A stretch of 64,000 nt of DNA from Saccharibacillus soli (lineage in GTDB: Bacteria > Bacillota > Bacilli > Paenibacillales > Paenibacillaceae). The stretch spans positions 124,001 to 188,000 of the forward strand of contig NIOB01000005.1 in assembly GCA_002189105.1 (NCBI GenBank). Reading direction: 5' to 3'. The notes beneath the pieces were generated by a model. It did no database searches, was not told the DNA's origin, and saw only the letters and a list, made by a program, of their open reading frames with translations. The translations under genes and the position numbers were made by a program. Of the stretch, positions 17,932 through 27,283 are shown in pieces (position 1 is the stretch's first letter; every line of letters starts with the position of its first letter).

Positions 17932-18098
17932 CGATTCTACTGACGATGAATCTGAACCTTCGATGATATGCTGCTTTTTTCGCCAGACTTCCTGCCTAAG
18001 CTACTTTAGGCAGCCTCTTGGTTCGAGCCTTTTGAATCTTTCGACTCTTTCAATCCTTCTCCCCAACTTCTAACCGGGTTCCAATGAATGCGGCTGTC

Positions 18099-19055
18099 TT
18101 ACTCCGCCACTTTCGTTTTCGTGCGAACCGGAGGGAGGAGCTTCTTCATATCAACCGTACGTCTGATCTCCCAGGTCGAAGGATCACTTTCCTCGAACTG
18201 TTCCAGATACAAAATGACTTCTTTGGTGATTGGCGTTGGCGTGGAAGCACCTGCCGTCACCGCAACCTTCTGGATGCCCATCAGCCATTCCTGCTTGATC
18301 TCACTGACGTCCGATACGCGGTAGGCTGTTGTGCCCGCAATCTCTTCCGAGACCTGGGCGAGTCGGTTGGAGTTGTTGCTGCGCGGATCGCCGACCACGA
18401 TAACCAGGTCAGCCTGTCCCGCCTGCTCGGCAACAGCTTCCTGACGAACCTGTGTCGCCAAGCAGATCTCATTATGCACTTCCGCTCCCGGATACCGCTC
18501 CAGCAGCTTTTTCATAATGTGCTTGATGTCCCACTGACTCATCGTCGTCTGATTGGTGATGATGATCTTACCCGTCGGTACGTCCAGCGCGTCAATCTCT
18601 TCTTCTTTTTCGATCAGATGGACATGCTCCGGCGCAATCCCAATCGCCCCTTCAGGCTCAGGGTGATTTCTCTTGCCGATATAGATCACTTCGTAGCCAT
18701 CGGCTGTTTTCTCACGGATCAGGTCATGCGTCTTCGTCACGTCTGGACAAGTTGCATCCACCGTCGTCAGTCCGCGTTCACGCGCTCTCTTGCGCACTTC
18801 CGGCGATACGCCGTGAGCAGTGAAAATCACCGTCCCCTTATCAACCTTCTCCAGAATCTCCAGGCGATTTGGTCCATCCAGCGTAATAATGCCTTCATCC
18901 TCGAAAGATTGGGTGACATGCGCGTTATGCACAATCATTCCCAGTATATAAATAGGCCGCGGTAGATCGAGGTTCTGAGCCGCCTGCCGTGCCAGCACCA
19001 TCGCGTCCACTACACCGTAGCAATAACCGCGCGGGGCAATACGTAATACTTCCAT
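18099..19055 (-). CDS. ispH: 4-hydroxy-3-methylbut-2-enyl diphosphate reductase
   Basis: 318 residues, standard length. The three cluster cysteines are at 12 (RGYCYGV), 103 ([11 protein letters not shown]) and 198 ([11 protein letters not shown]); [18 protein letters not shown] and [11 protein letters not shown] are family motifs. It catalyses the last step of the non-mevalonate isoprenoid pathway, reducing HMBPP to IPP and DMAPP with a 4Fe-4S cluster. Monocistronic; no other isoprenoid gene is nearby. Confidence 0.97.
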   Translation of the reverse strand: MEVLRIAPRGYCYGVVDAMVLARQAAQNLDLPRPIYILGMIVHNAHVTQSFEDEGIITLDGPNRLEILEKVDKGTVIFTAHGVSPEVRKRARERGLTTVDATCPDVTKTHDLIREKTADGYEVIYIGKRNHPEPEGAIGIAPEHVHLIEKEEEIDALDVPTGKIIITNQTTMSQWDIKHIMKKLLERYPGAEVHNEICLATQVRQEAVAEQAGQADLVIVVGDPRSNNSNRLAQVSEEIAGTTAYRVSDVSEIKQEWLMGIQKVAVTAGASTPTPITKEVILYLEQFEESDPSTWEIRRTVDMKKLLPPVRTKTKVAE

Positions 19056-19135
19056 CTATCAGCACCTGCTTTCGGATTCATAACTTGAGCGCAGCTTGCG
19101 CATACCCCGATTATAACGTATCAAAGGGCGCGAAG

Positions 19136-19187
19136 AAAGGCGGCCGGGAATCGCAGCTTTTCCACTGCTTTCCCAACCGCCTTTTTT
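19136..19187 (-). terminator. Terminator after the histidine kinase gene
   Basis: GGCGG...CCGCC arms with an inner GGGAA/TTCCC pairing in the interval between the kinase stop and the ispH start; T-rich on both sides. Confidence 0.55.
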
Positions 19188-19207
19188 ACCGGAATTATAG
19201 CGCTCAG

Positions 19208-20800
19208 CTACTTGGCTCTGCGCTGGTTCTGTCCTTGCTCCGTTTCCTCCGAATCCTGCACAGAATCGGGAGAAATATCAGAGTCTTCGATCAAGATCTC
19301 GGAGTCAGCTTCCTCTTCTTCCATTGAAGAAGCCTGAATCTCTGGGAACAAGGCGGGGAGCCAGATGATAAAGGTCGTGCCTTCCCCCTTGACTGTCACC
19401 ACTTCGACCGACCCTTGATGCTCGTCAATGATCCACTTGGCGATGGACAGTCCCAGCCCTGTGCCCGGCGTCTTGCCGCGCGACTCGTCCGCCCGGTAGA
19501 AGCGCTCAAAAATGTGCGGCACTTCATCCTTGTCCATCCCGATACCGGTATCTTTGACCCGAATCCCTACCTGTTGACGGTAGAGCAGGACATCGAACTG
19601 AACCTGCCCTTCCGGGGTGTATTTGAACGCATTTTCGATGAAAATAAACAGCATCTGCTGCAAGTAGTCCTTGTTGCCCACAACCGCGATGCCTTCAAGC
19701 GAACTCAGATCGCCAGGCACCCAATCGGCGCGGTGAGGCAGGAACTGGGCACGGCGCACCACGTCTTCCACCAGCGGTGCGAACTCCAGCAGTTCTTTTT
19801 GCATCGTCTGACCCGCATCTGCCCGAGCCAGTGACAGCATATCGCTAATGAGTCGGCTCATGCGTTCGGACTCATCGGCAATGTCTCCAATCGCTTCGAC
19901 TGACATCTGCCGAAGATCTTCTTCACTAAGCCCCTGCGGCGTACTGTCCATGGTCCAGATTTTCTTGAGCAGATCGGTATTGCCCCGAATGGTCGTCAAC
20001 GGCGTACGCAGTTCATGGGAAGCATCCGAGACGAATCGGCGCTGCGTTCGGTAGGACTCTTCCAGGTCTTTGTAGAACAGCTCCGTGCGTGCCATCATGC
20101 GATTGACCGTACTAATCAGCTGTCCGACCTCATCCTGCGGCCCCGTATAATCGATACGTACACTTAGGTCGCTGCTTGTCTGGACAGCGTTCGCCGCCTC
20201 AATCACTTTACCAATCGGCGCCATTGACTTCCTGGCCAGGAACATGCCCAGCGTCGCCGCCAGGATCAACGTTGCCAATGAGCCAATCACCAGAATAAAC
20301 CGCATATCCGACATCATGTTCTCGGCTTCTTCTGTGCTTGCCGCAATCTGAAGCAGCACCGGCGCATCCGACACGTCAGTCTGCATCAGCTGCTGATACA
20401 TGAGATACGGCTTGCCGTTAGCTGTAATCTGACTGAAATCCTTCACCACGTCGTCTGGATCAGCAGGTACGTCAAACTTAAAGGCATCGCCGCCAAACAT
20501 CATATTGTCGGATTGCTGCATTTTCTTCGTATTATAATAGTAGATCTGCACATAAAGCCGCCGATCAATCGTCTGCAAAATATTGTTGACGTTGATGCGC
20601 GAACTTACGGTTCCATCGCTGTTGAGACTTGGCGCCGTGATGCTCTGCCGAATCTGATCGCTGATCCGGCTGCGCCAGGTGTCGTAGGTGCTCACATAAG
20701 TATTATAATAAACAAACGTGTAGATCACTCCGCTGAACATTAACAATGTAAGCGCGAGGATGCCTGAATACCAGGCGGTCAAACGTAAACGGATGGACAT
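19208..20800 (-). CDS. Two-component sensor histidine kinase
   Basis: 530 residues. Transmembrane segments at about 10-32 and 168-189 enclose a 135-residue extracytoplasmic sensor; a HAMP domain follows (about 190-245), then HisKA with phospho-acceptor His262 in SDASHELRTPLTTIRG and an ATPase domain with FIENAFKYTPEG, VKDTGIGMD and GTGLGLSIAKWI. The last 50 residues form an acidic tail (SMEEEEADSEILIEDSD). It is 19 nt downstream of its response regulator and downstream of htrA, so an envelope-stress role resembling CssS is possible but not shown. Confidence 0.9.
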   Translation of the reverse strand: MSIRLRLTAWYSGILALTLLMFSGVIYTFVYYNTYVSTYDTWRSRISDQIRQSITAPSLNSDGTVSSRINVNNILQTIDRRLYVQIYYYNTKKMQQSDNMMFGGDAFKFDVPADPDDVVKDFSQITANGKPYLMYQQLMQTDVSDAPVLLQIAASTEEAENMMSDMRFILVIGSLATLILAATLGMFLARKSMAPIGKVIEAANAVQTSSDLSVRIDYTGPQDEVGQLISTVNRMMARTELFYKDLEESYRTQRRFVSDASHELRTPLTTIRGNTDLLKKIWTMDSTPQGLSEEDLRQMSVEAIGDIADESERMSRLISDMLSLARADAGQTMQKELLEFAPLVEDVVRRAQFLPHRADWVPGDLSSLEGIAVVGNKDYLQQMLFIFIENAFKYTPEGQVQFDVLLYRQQVGIRVKDTGIGMDKDEVPHIFERFYRADESRGKTPGTGLGLSIAKWIIDEHQGSVEVVTVKGEGTTFIIWLPALFPEIQASSMEEEEADSEILIEDSDISPDSVQDSEETEQGQNQRRAK

Positions 20801-20819
20801 AACAGAGGGCTGCCCCCTT

Positions 20820-21512
20820 CTAGGAATCGCTTCTCAGGATGTAACCGGCACCGCGAATGGTCTGGATCAGACGTTTGCCGCCGGAGTCTTCAGTCTTCTG
20901 GCGCAGCATCGCCACATACACCTCAAGTACGTTTGACTCTCCGCTATAATCATATCCCCAGATCTTGTCCATAATCAGATCGCGGGACAATACCCGGCGC
21001 GGGTTCAGCATAAATAAATGCAGCAGCTCAAACTCCTTGGCGGTCAGTTCGATCCGTTTGTCCCCGCGTGTCACTTCCCGGGAATCCACATTCATCACCA
21101 GATCTTCAAAGCTCAGACGTTCGCCATCATCCTCGCGCACGGTATCAGTCTTGCGGCGAAGCAGTGCCCGCACACGCGCCAGCAGTTCTTCCAGAGCAAA
21201 AGGTTTCACCAGATAGTCGTCCGCGCCCAGATCCAGTCCTTTGACCCGGTTCTCCAGCTCATCCTTGGCAGTCAGCATCAGTACCGGAACCGCACTGCCT
21301 GCTTCACGCAGCCGACGAACCACCTCGAATCCATCCACTTCCGGCATCATTACGTCCAACACCAGCAGATCAGGATCGGTCGTGCGCATCAATTTTAAGC
21401 CTTCCGCTCCATTGGGCGCCGTATGCACTTCGTATCCTTCAAAGGCTAGACCCCTGCGCAGCATGGAAATGATTTTTTCGTCGTCGTCTACCACCAATAT
21501 ATTCGATCGCAT
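20820..21512 (-). CDS. OmpR/PhoB-family response regulator
   Basis: 230 residues. Receiver domain 1-120 with acidic pocket DDD at 9-11, phospho-acceptor Asp53 (LLVLDVMMPEVDGFE), Thr in MLTAKDE and Lys in DYLVKPF. The C-terminal winged helix runs from about 130 (VTRGDKRIELTAKEFELL to IQTIRGAGYILR). Cognate partner of the kinase that follows. It lies 128 nt after htrA with a terminator between, so partial read-through or its own promoter is expected. Confidence 0.93.
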   Translation of the reverse strand: MRSNILVVDDDEKIISMLRRGLAFEGYEVHTAPNGAEGLKLMRTTDPDLLVLDVMMPEVDGFEVVRRLREAGSAVPVLMLTAKDELENRVKGLDLGADDYLVKPFALEELLARVRALLRRKTDTVREDDGERLSFEDLVMNVDSREVTRGDKRIELTAKEFELLHLFMLNPRRVLSRDLIMDKIWGYDYSGESNVLEVYVAMLRQKTEDSGGKRLIQTIRGAGYILRSDS

Positions 21513-21588
21513 CTTGTTCTTCGTTCCCCTCTACATGCTTTTTTATTATTGTAGCAACGTTCGCCTGCCTCCGCACTCTTTTTGACGC

Positions 21589-21615
21589 AAAAACGGGAAG
21601 GGTCGCCCCTTCCCG
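21589..21615 (-). terminator. Terminator after htrA
   Basis: Reverse strand CGGGAAGGG-GCGA-CCCTTCCCG followed by TTTTTGCG. Confidence 0.8.
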
Positions 21616-21640
21616 CTCGTTCACTCCCTGATGGCGGGGA

Positions 21641-23296
21641 TTATCTGCCGCCGAACGGGTTGATGAATCCGTTGTTGTTCTCGTTGTTATTTTGGTTATT
21701 GTTGTTCTGCTGCGCCGCAGCCGATTCTTCATAGACGTTGCGGTCGCCAATGGTGACTTTGAGATCCACTTTCTTGTCATTGCGCACGACGTTCAGTGTA
21801 ATCTGATCGCCCACTTTGAGCTTTTGAATAGCCGCAATCAGATCCTGGCTGGTCGCATAAGGGGTACCGTTGATGCCCGTAATGATGTCGTAGCTGCGCA
21901 GATCGGCTTTGTAAGCGGGCGAACCGTACAGCACTTCGCTGACCAGCGAACCTTCTTTGGTCGTCACGCCCATTTGCTTGGCAATGCTGTCAGACATGGT
22001 CGTCAGGCTGGCTCCGATGAACGGAACGGCTTCTTTAGGAATCTCCTGATTGTTTTTCAGCTGTTCCACGACATTTTTGATTGTGTTGGAAGAGATCGCA
22101 AAACCGATGCCCTGCGCTTCCGTGCTGACCGCCGTATTCATGCCAATGACCTCACCTTTGAGGTTCAGCAGCGGTCCACCCGAGTTGCCCGGGTTAATGG
22201 AAGCATCCGTTTGCAGCAGGTGTTTGTACTGTGTCGCTTTGCCTGTCGTTTCGTCGGAAATGGAGATCTGACGCTCCTTGGCACTGAGTACCCCGGCCGT
22301 TACCGTGTGTTCAAACCCTTCAGGGTTACCAATCGCCACGACCCAGTTGCCGATCGCCATATTGTTGGAATCACCAAGCGAGATATAAGGGAAGTCCTTG
22401 CCATCGGTGCTGGTAATCTTCAGCACAGCCAGATCGAGATCGGCGCTGTGTCCAAGCAGCTTGGCTTCGTAGGGTTTGGTTGTGCCATCGACCGTCACCT
22501 GGATGACGTCGCCACCTTCGACTACGTGGTTGTTGGTCAGAATGTAGCCTTCTTTATCGAAAATAAAACCTGTACCGAGTCCAAGTGGAGTCAATTGATC
22601 CGAAGAACCGGAACCACCGTTGTTTCCGTTGCCCTGGCTGCCTCCGCCATTGCCATCCTGCGATCCGCCGAAGAATTGGAAGAACGGATCATTAAAGTTG
22701 GAGCTGCTGTTGTTGCTGCCGCCGCCTTTGGACAACGTTTCGATCTTCACGACCGAAGGACTGGCCTGGTTGACCACGTCCGCGATGTCCTTGGAAGAAT
22801 CAAGGGTGTAACCTGCTGTCGTTACGCCGCTGGATTTGGCTGGTGTTGTGACGGCTGCGGTAGGCGTCGTGGATGCCGCTGCCCCGCCACCGCCGGAGAA
22901 CCAACCCGCATGTCCAGCCGTGAACACCGAACCCGTGATGACAATCGCGCCAAGTGCGCCAGCAGCGAAGGAAGTCAGCGCATTTTTGAACGAAGACTTG
23001 GGCTTCTGATTATAATTCCAGTTGCCGCCCGATTTGGAACCCTGGCCGTTCGGCGAACCGTAAGAATCGTAGCCGCGAATGGCGCTTGGTGGAGTCACAT
23101 CCACGTTCTGCACGTTTTTGTTCTCGGCATCCGAAGAATTCACGGATTGGAATGGGCCGTATGAATAATAGTACGAGGAACCTTCCTGGCGGCTGCCCGT
23201 TTGCTCGGAGGAGCTTCCGTTTCGAGGATCGCTGCCGCCATTACCGTTTGTCGCGTTGTTTTCGTCAAAACCGTTGCCATATCTCTTTTCGTCCAT
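21641..23296 (-). CDS. htrA: Membrane-anchored HtrA/DegP-type serine protease
   Basis: 551 residues; GCGAGGAGG precedes the ATG. A long, low-complexity cytoplasmic N-terminus (about 1-105) leads to a single transmembrane segment (ALTSFAAGALGAIVITGSVF). The trypsin-like domain shows the triad in ILTNNHVVEGG (His), DLDLAVLKI (Asp) and DASINPGNSGGPLLNL (Ser). A PDZ domain follows (GSLVSEVLYGSPAYKADLRS), then an Asn/Gln-rich tail (QQNNNNQNNNENNNG). It degrades misfolded exported proteins. The adjacent two-component genes suggest a stress-linked unit. Confidence 0.95.
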   Translation of the reverse strand: MDEKRYGNGFDENNATNGNGGSDPRNGSSSEQTGSRQEGSSYYYSYGPFQSVNSSDAENKNVQNVDVTPPSAIRGYDSYGSPNGQGSKSGGNWNYNQKPKSSFKNALTSFAAGALGAIVITGSVFTAGHAGWFSGGGGAAASTTPTAAVTTPAKSSGVTTAGYTLDSSKDIADVVNQASPSVVKIETLSKGGGSNNSSSNFNDPFFQFFGGSQDGNGGGSQGNGNNGGSGSSDQLTPLGLGTGFIFDKEGYILTNNHVVEGGDVIQVTVDGTTKPYEAKLLGHSADLDLAVLKITSTDGKDFPYISLGDSNNMAIGNWVVAIGNPEGFEHTVTAGVLSAKERQISISDETTGKATQYKHLLQTDASINPGNSGGPLLNLKGEVIGMNTAVSTEAQGIGFAISSNTIKNVVEQLKNNQEIPKEAVPFIGASLTTMSDSIAKQMGVTTKEGSLVSEVLYGSPAYKADLRSYDIITGINGTPYATSQDLIAAIQKLKVGDQITLNVVRNDKKVDLKVTIGDRNVYEESAAAQQNNNNQNNNENNNGFINPFGGR

Positions 23297-23516
23297 CTCT
23301 ATTGTCCTCCTCGCTTTTCGGGCTGTGCCGAATAACGTAATTGTGATTGTGCATTGCGGTCATTGCCTTTCGCTTTGTGGTGCGTCGTTTGCTTCTGAAG
23401 TTATTTTCGCCCAACAACCTTAATTACACATTAAAAGAGGTATAAAGATTGATAAGAAAACGAAAAAAGCGTACTCTCGCCGTTGTTAACGCTTTCCAAA
23501 GGAGGAAGCACAAATA

Positions 23517-23536
23517 GCTCTCCCTTCCGGAAGAGC
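23517..23536 (-). terminator. Weak terminator-like hairpin after the DUF1877 gene
   Basis: Reverse strand GCTCTTCC-GGAA-GGGAGAGC, an 8-bp stem with one wobble pair, but no long T tract. Confidence 0.35.
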
Positions 23537-23569
23537 GCCATTCAAGCTTTTTGGTGACTATGTTCGTGA

Positions 23570-24052
23570 TTACGATAGATGAAAAATAACACCGTTTCCC
23601 TGCGCTGCGCAGCGGCCATAGAATACCCGGATCTCCTCCAGTCTTGCCAGTAAATACGTCAGAAACAGCTCACGATCCTGTTCGGCTGTCCCGTTGAGCG
23701 TATACACGCCTTCTTCCTGCATGCGTTCAAAATCGTACAGATGGCGGAAGTCTTCGTCTGTTAGTGCCTGAATTGCAGATAGCGCCTGATTGACCTGATC
23801 CCAAGTCAAAAAACAGGCATCCAGATCGCCAGCCGGAATCGTCTGGTTTTCAGGAAGGGGAACGATATATCCCAGCGGCGGTTCACCATTCTCAAACTCT
23901 TCCGTCAATGTATAATGCAGCGCCTCCCAGCATGAACCGATATTTAGCTGTTCATGTGCGTCTTGGTCAATCTCAAGCAGTGACGCTTCACCATCCGCTA
24001 ACTGTCGAATCTTCTCGTTTGGCAGCGCCGTATACGTTCCTTCGAGTCCCAT
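23570..24052 (-). CDS. DUF1877 (YfbM-like) family protein
   Basis: 160 residues from the ATG at 24052, which follows AAGGAGTGG; longer in-frame starts run into liaR. It begins GLEGTYTALPNEKIRQLADG and contains CWEALHYTLTEEF and a C-terminal YDFERMQEEGVY region typical of DUF1877. No signal peptide or membrane segment. The family has no established function. It lies 61 nt after liaR and may be the last gene of the lia operon. Confidence 0.75.
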   Translation of the reverse strand: MGLEGTYTALPNEKIRQLADGEASLLEIDQDAHEQLNIGSCWEALHYTLTEEFENGEPPLGYIVPLPENQTIPAGDLDACFLTWDQVNQALSAIQALTDEDFRHLYDFERMQEEGVYTLNGTAEQDRELFLTYLLARLEEIRVFYGRCAAQGNGVIFHLS

Positions 24053-24113
24053 GTTCCGACCACTCCTTTTGCCTATAAATGAACAATCAGAATTGGCTTC
24101 AATCGCCGCTATC

Positions 24114-24773
24114 TCAGGATCTGGCCAAGCCCTGCCGATGTGCATAAATTGCCAACTGCGTCCGGTCTTCCAATTCACACTTCATCAGCAGATTGCTCAC
24201 ATGCGTCTTGACCGTCTTGATGCTGATATGCAGTTCTTCGCCAATCTCCTTGTTGCCCATGCCTTCGGCGATCAGCAGCAGCACTTCCTTCTCGCGCTCC
24301 GTCAGCGGCGAGGAGTCGGCAGCAACCGTACGCTGGCGGATACCGCGCGTCAACGCCTGCGAGACATCGCCTGTCATCACCGGCATCCCGCGATAAGCAC
24401 CCTTCAGCGCATAAATCAGTTCTTCTGCCGTAACGGTCTTGAGGACATAACTCACCGCTCCAGCTTCAATCGCTTCCATGACCAGTTTGTCCTCGAGGAA
24501 GCTCGTCAGCATCACGACACGTACGCTTGGAAATTCGGAAACCACAAGTCGGGTCGCTTCCGTTCCGTTCATCTCCGGCATCATCAGATCCATCAAGATC
24601 AGATCCGGCATCTCACCGCCTTCGGCAGCCACAGCTCGCAGACGTTCGACCACTTCACGTCCATTGGCCGCCTCTCCGATGACTTCAAACCCCGGTTCCA
24701 GCATCAGATACGTTTTGAGCCCCATCCTCACCATATCGTGATCGTCCGCCAGCAGGATCTTGATCTTCTCCAT
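24114..24773 (-). CDS. liaR: Response regulator LiaR (NarL family)
   Basis: 219 residues starting EKIKILLADDHDMVRMGL; receiver Asp near residue 62 (DLILMDLMMPEMNG), then a LuxR-type helix-turn-helix (LTEREKEVLLLIAEGMGNKE, IKTVKTHVSNLL). In Bacillales the LiaFSR system answers lipid II-binding antibiotics and other envelope stress. Its start lies 89 nt inside the end of the liaS reading frame, an unusually long overlap. Confidence 0.92.
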   Translation of the reverse strand: MEKIKILLADDHDMVRMGLKTYLMLEPGFEVIGEAANGREVVERLRAVAAEGGEMPDLILMDLMMPEMNGTEATRLVVSEFPSVRVVMLTSFLEDKLVMEAIEAGAVSYVLKTVTAEELIYALKGAYRGMPVMTGDVSQALTRGIRQRTVAADSSPLTEREKEVLLLIAEGMGNKEIGEELHISIKTVKTHVSNLLMKCELEDRTQLAIYAHRQGLARS

Positions 24774-25809
24774 GCTCTTCCACTGCCTTTCCTTCTGTGA
24801 ATTTTGGTATATGTACACGAATTGTAGTGCCCGCACCCGGCTTGGTCAAAATCTCCGCGCGTCCGCCCAGCTTCTCTGCCCGCTCACGCATGGTCATCAA
24901 GCCATACGAACCCTGTTTCTGGGCTGCACCGCCGGAAAACCCTCTGCCGTCGTCGCTAATCGACAGCAGAACCTGTCGTTCGTTCTCCCGCAGGGACAGA
25001 CTGACCATATTTGCCTGCGCGTGCTTGACGATATTCGCCATCGCTTCCTGCACGATCAGGAACAGCTGCTGCTCGATCGCTTCGGACAGTTCTTCGCACA
25101 GCTCCACGTCCTTGACGCCCTTCAGCCCATTCTGGATACAGTAGTCCGGGAACCAGCGATCCAGTGCCGCAGGCAAAGCGATACCCTCCAGCTCAACGGG
25201 TCTAAGCTGCGCAATCAGCGCACGCATCTGCTTCTGCGCCAGATTGGACATCTGGATCAACTGCTGCATCACCTGAGCGGCGGCATCCGGGTTCATCTCC
25301 TGCACCTTGGGCAGCGAGGCTGCGGACATATGGATGGCAAAAAGCTGCTGGCTGACCGTGTCATGCAGATCTCGTGCCATTCGGCGGCGTTCTTCACGCA
25401 CCGCACTGTCCAGCAGCTGCTCCTTGCCAACCGCCTCGCTCTCTCCCAGCTTCTGAAGCAGCTTGGTCTTCGTCTCGATCGAATCCATCATGACATTAAA
25501 TTCACGATAGACCCGGGTAAACGATTGGTCCTCCGTGTCGCCCAGCCGCAGCGCCAGATTGCCCTGGGACACCTGAAGCATGCTGTAATGCAGGACATCA
25601 ATCCGGCGCTGGATACGCTGACCGGCTACATAACCGGTGACGACCGCCACCAATACGGCTGCCAGCAGATAGAACACCCAGATACGCGGCGGAAAAACCT
25701 GTACGAAACCGTACAGGCTGAACCAATAAAGCAAAGCGGCGAGAATCCCGCCGCTTAGCAGAAAATAAAACAGTAGCTCCCACTTCGTGTTTTTCAATAA
25801 TTTTCCCAT
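24685..25809 (-). CDS. liaS: Sensor histidine kinase LiaS
   Basis: 374 residues. Two transmembrane segments (about 13-35 and 43-64) with only a short outside loop, as in intramembrane-sensing kinases; HAMP region to about 120; HisKA_3 with His149 in RRRMARDLHDTVSQQL; ATPase with VQEAMANIVKHAQAN and GSYGLMTMRERAEKLGG. The last 30 residues overlap liaR in another frame and have no family resemblance, so the functional end is near residue 345. Controlled by LiaF in the same operon. Confidence 0.92.
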   Translation of the reverse strand: MGKLLKNTKWELLFYFLLSGGILAALLYWFSLYGFVQVFPPRIWVFYLLAAVLVAVVTGYVAGQRIQRRIDVLHYSMLQVSQGNLALRLGDTEDQSFTRVYREFNVMMDSIETKTKLLQKLGESEAVGKEQLLDSAVREERRRMARDLHDTVSQQLFAIHMSAASLPKVQEMNPDAAAQVMQQLIQMSNLAQKQMRALIAQLRPVELEGIALPAALDRWFPDYCIQNGLKGVKDVELCEELSEAIEQQLFLIVQEAMANIVKHAQANMVSLSLRENERQVLLSISDDGRGFSGGAAQKQGSYGLMTMRERAEKLGGRAEILTKPGAGTTIRVHIPKFTEGKAVEEHGEDQDPAGGRSRYGEDGAQNVSDAGTGV

Positions 25810-25821
25810 GACCGACCGCCT

Positions 25822-27108
25822 TTACCCTACGATATTGACGTTCACATCGGAGATGAACGAACTGATATTAATCTTGATCCGCTTGGCGCACTCTTCATAA
25901 TTGTACGTCTCATCCACGCCGCCGGCCATACCGCTCGTTCGATTGCCCAGGATATTCTGATCGCCCAGGAAAGAGCTGCTGTGGACTTTTACGCCAACTT
26001 CCGGGTCGTTGGGCATGTAGATCACCACGTCACCGATGAAGCTGGAGATATTAATCTTCGTGGTGCCGTAAGGAATCTGTGCTTTGGTCAGATCAATCAC
26101 CGTATCGCCGACGAAATGGGACACGTTCATCGGTTTGAGGCGGAAGTAATCCCGACCGATATAATAGTCGCCGATAAAGCTCGACTCGTTCACCATTTTT
26201 TCTTTCTTTTCCTTGTCGGCTTTCTGACGTGTTTTTCTCATCGCTTCCTTGTCGTAGCCACCAAACCGATGATTAGCTTCTTCGCCGCAGCCTTCGTAAA
26301 ACCTGCCTCCGTCTGCGAAATCTTCAGAAAATGGATCTTTTTCCAGCGAAACTTTGCCTTTGCCATGCTCGCTTTTCATCGACTTCTTGAGATCTTTCAT
26401 GGCGCTGTCCACTTCGCTCTTGACTTCATCCGCGATACGGGAGAAATCAATCTTGCGAACCTGGTCGGTGGTCTGCTTGCCGATGTCGCGGGCCATCTCA
26501 CCGATCTTGTGGAATTCGGATGACGAGGTCTGACGTTTCCGCTCCTCCCACTCGCGTTCTGCATGGGACTCAGGCTCCCAATCGTAGCGCTTGGATTCCG
26601 ATTTGGGCATATCTGTCTGAGAGGCTTTAAAATCGTCCTTTTCCAAATTAACAAACATACGATCCAGCGGCGATTCCAACGGTTCAATAGGAGCCGGCGG
26701 AACGGGCGGCGTTGGGGGGTAATGGTAATCTTTATTATACATGTCTGTCGAAGTCTCCTTTTCCGTCGGCGGATAGATCGGTGAACGTTTCGGTTTCACC
26801 AGGGCATAGATGCCTCCGAAGATCAGGGCAGCCGGGAAGAGGAATTTGAAAAATTCACCGGGGCTAACGACATTGATCCCCAGGTTACGCGCCTGGAAAT
26901 ACCCCCCGATGACGACCAGGATGATATGGCCTATCGAACTTGAGCTGTGCTTCTTCGACTCAAGAAGCTGCGACAGACCAATCAAGATCAGGATACACGG
27001 CCAGAAGGTCCGAATCAGACCTCCAATGCCATAGCTGATATAACCGAGTTGGGAGGCGAGAAAGAAGCCCCCAATCGCAATCAACCATAATGCTCCACTT
27101 TTCTTCAT
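25822..27108 (-). CDS. liaF: LiaF-like inhibitor protein with long charged linker
   Basis: 428 residues from the ATG at 27108 (AAGGAGGAG upstream). About four N-terminal membrane segments (SGALWLIAIGGFFLASQLGY onward, to about 115), a linker of about 190 residues rich in Pro then in Lys/Glu (YPPTPPVPPAPIEPLESP), and a C-terminal LiaF/DUF2154 beta domain with repeated NISSFIGDV-like strands. B. subtilis LiaF is about 241 residues, so this linker is much longer. It should hold LiaS inactive until envelope stress. Confidence 0.85.
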   Translation of the reverse strand: MKKSGALWLIAIGGFFLASQLGYISYGIGGLIRTFWPCILILIGLSQLLESKKHSSSSIGHIILVVIGGYFQARNLGINVVSPGEFFKFLFPAALIFGGIYALVKPKRSPIYPPTEKETSTDMYNKDYHYPPTPPVPPAPIEPLESPLDRMFVNLEKDDFKASQTDMPKSESKRYDWEPESHAEREWEERKRQTSSSEFHKIGEMARDIGKQTTDQVRKIDFSRIADEVKSEVDSAMKDLKKSMKSEHGKGKVSLEKDPFSEDFADGGRFYEGCGEEANHRFGGYDKEAMRKTRQKADKEKKEKMVNESSFIGDYYIGRDYFRLKPMNVSHFVGDTVIDLTKAQIPYGTTKINISSFIGDVVIYMPNDPEVGVKVHSSSFLGDQNILGNRTSGMAGGVDETYNYEECAKRIKINISSFISDVNVNIVG

Positions 27109-27233
27109 TATCTTCTCCTCCTTATATCGGGGCCGGCCACCCTTCTGCGGGCGTTCCGGGTACAATTCTTATTCTGCTTCCAGTGTACCGGAACCCACGC
27201 TGTGGGCAAAAGCGGCGCGGGGATGAAAATCGT

Positions 27234-27251
27234 CTCGGTCTCAAGACCGAG
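27234..27251. promoter_or_regulatory. Perfect 8-2-8 palindrome upstream of liaF
   Basis: CTCGGTCT-CA-AGACCGAG, 126 nt before the liaF start. A candidate operator, possibly for LiaR autoregulation; no consensus was compared. Confidence 0.35.
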
Positions 27252-27283
27252 AACAGCCGCTTCATCCCACGCATGACGCATCT

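Larger units (their letters stand above)
16984..18098. other. 1.1-kb non-coding interval with repeats between lutC and ispH
   Basis: No reading frame with a ribosome binding site or family resemblance is found here on either strand. Two kinds of repeat are visible: a TCCGTTAGA-bounded segment (16998-17382, with an internal hairpin GCTTCCGTTCC...GGAACGGAGGC at 17086-17118) and AATAAG...CTTATT palindromes (17746-17931). An isolated terminator-like hairpin lies at 17827-17860. A small RNA cannot be excluded. Confidence 0.6.

Noticed and set aside
21692-23164. 490-codon plus-strand frame antisense to htrA
   Set aside because: No family resemblance or binding site; a mirror of the htrA reading frame.
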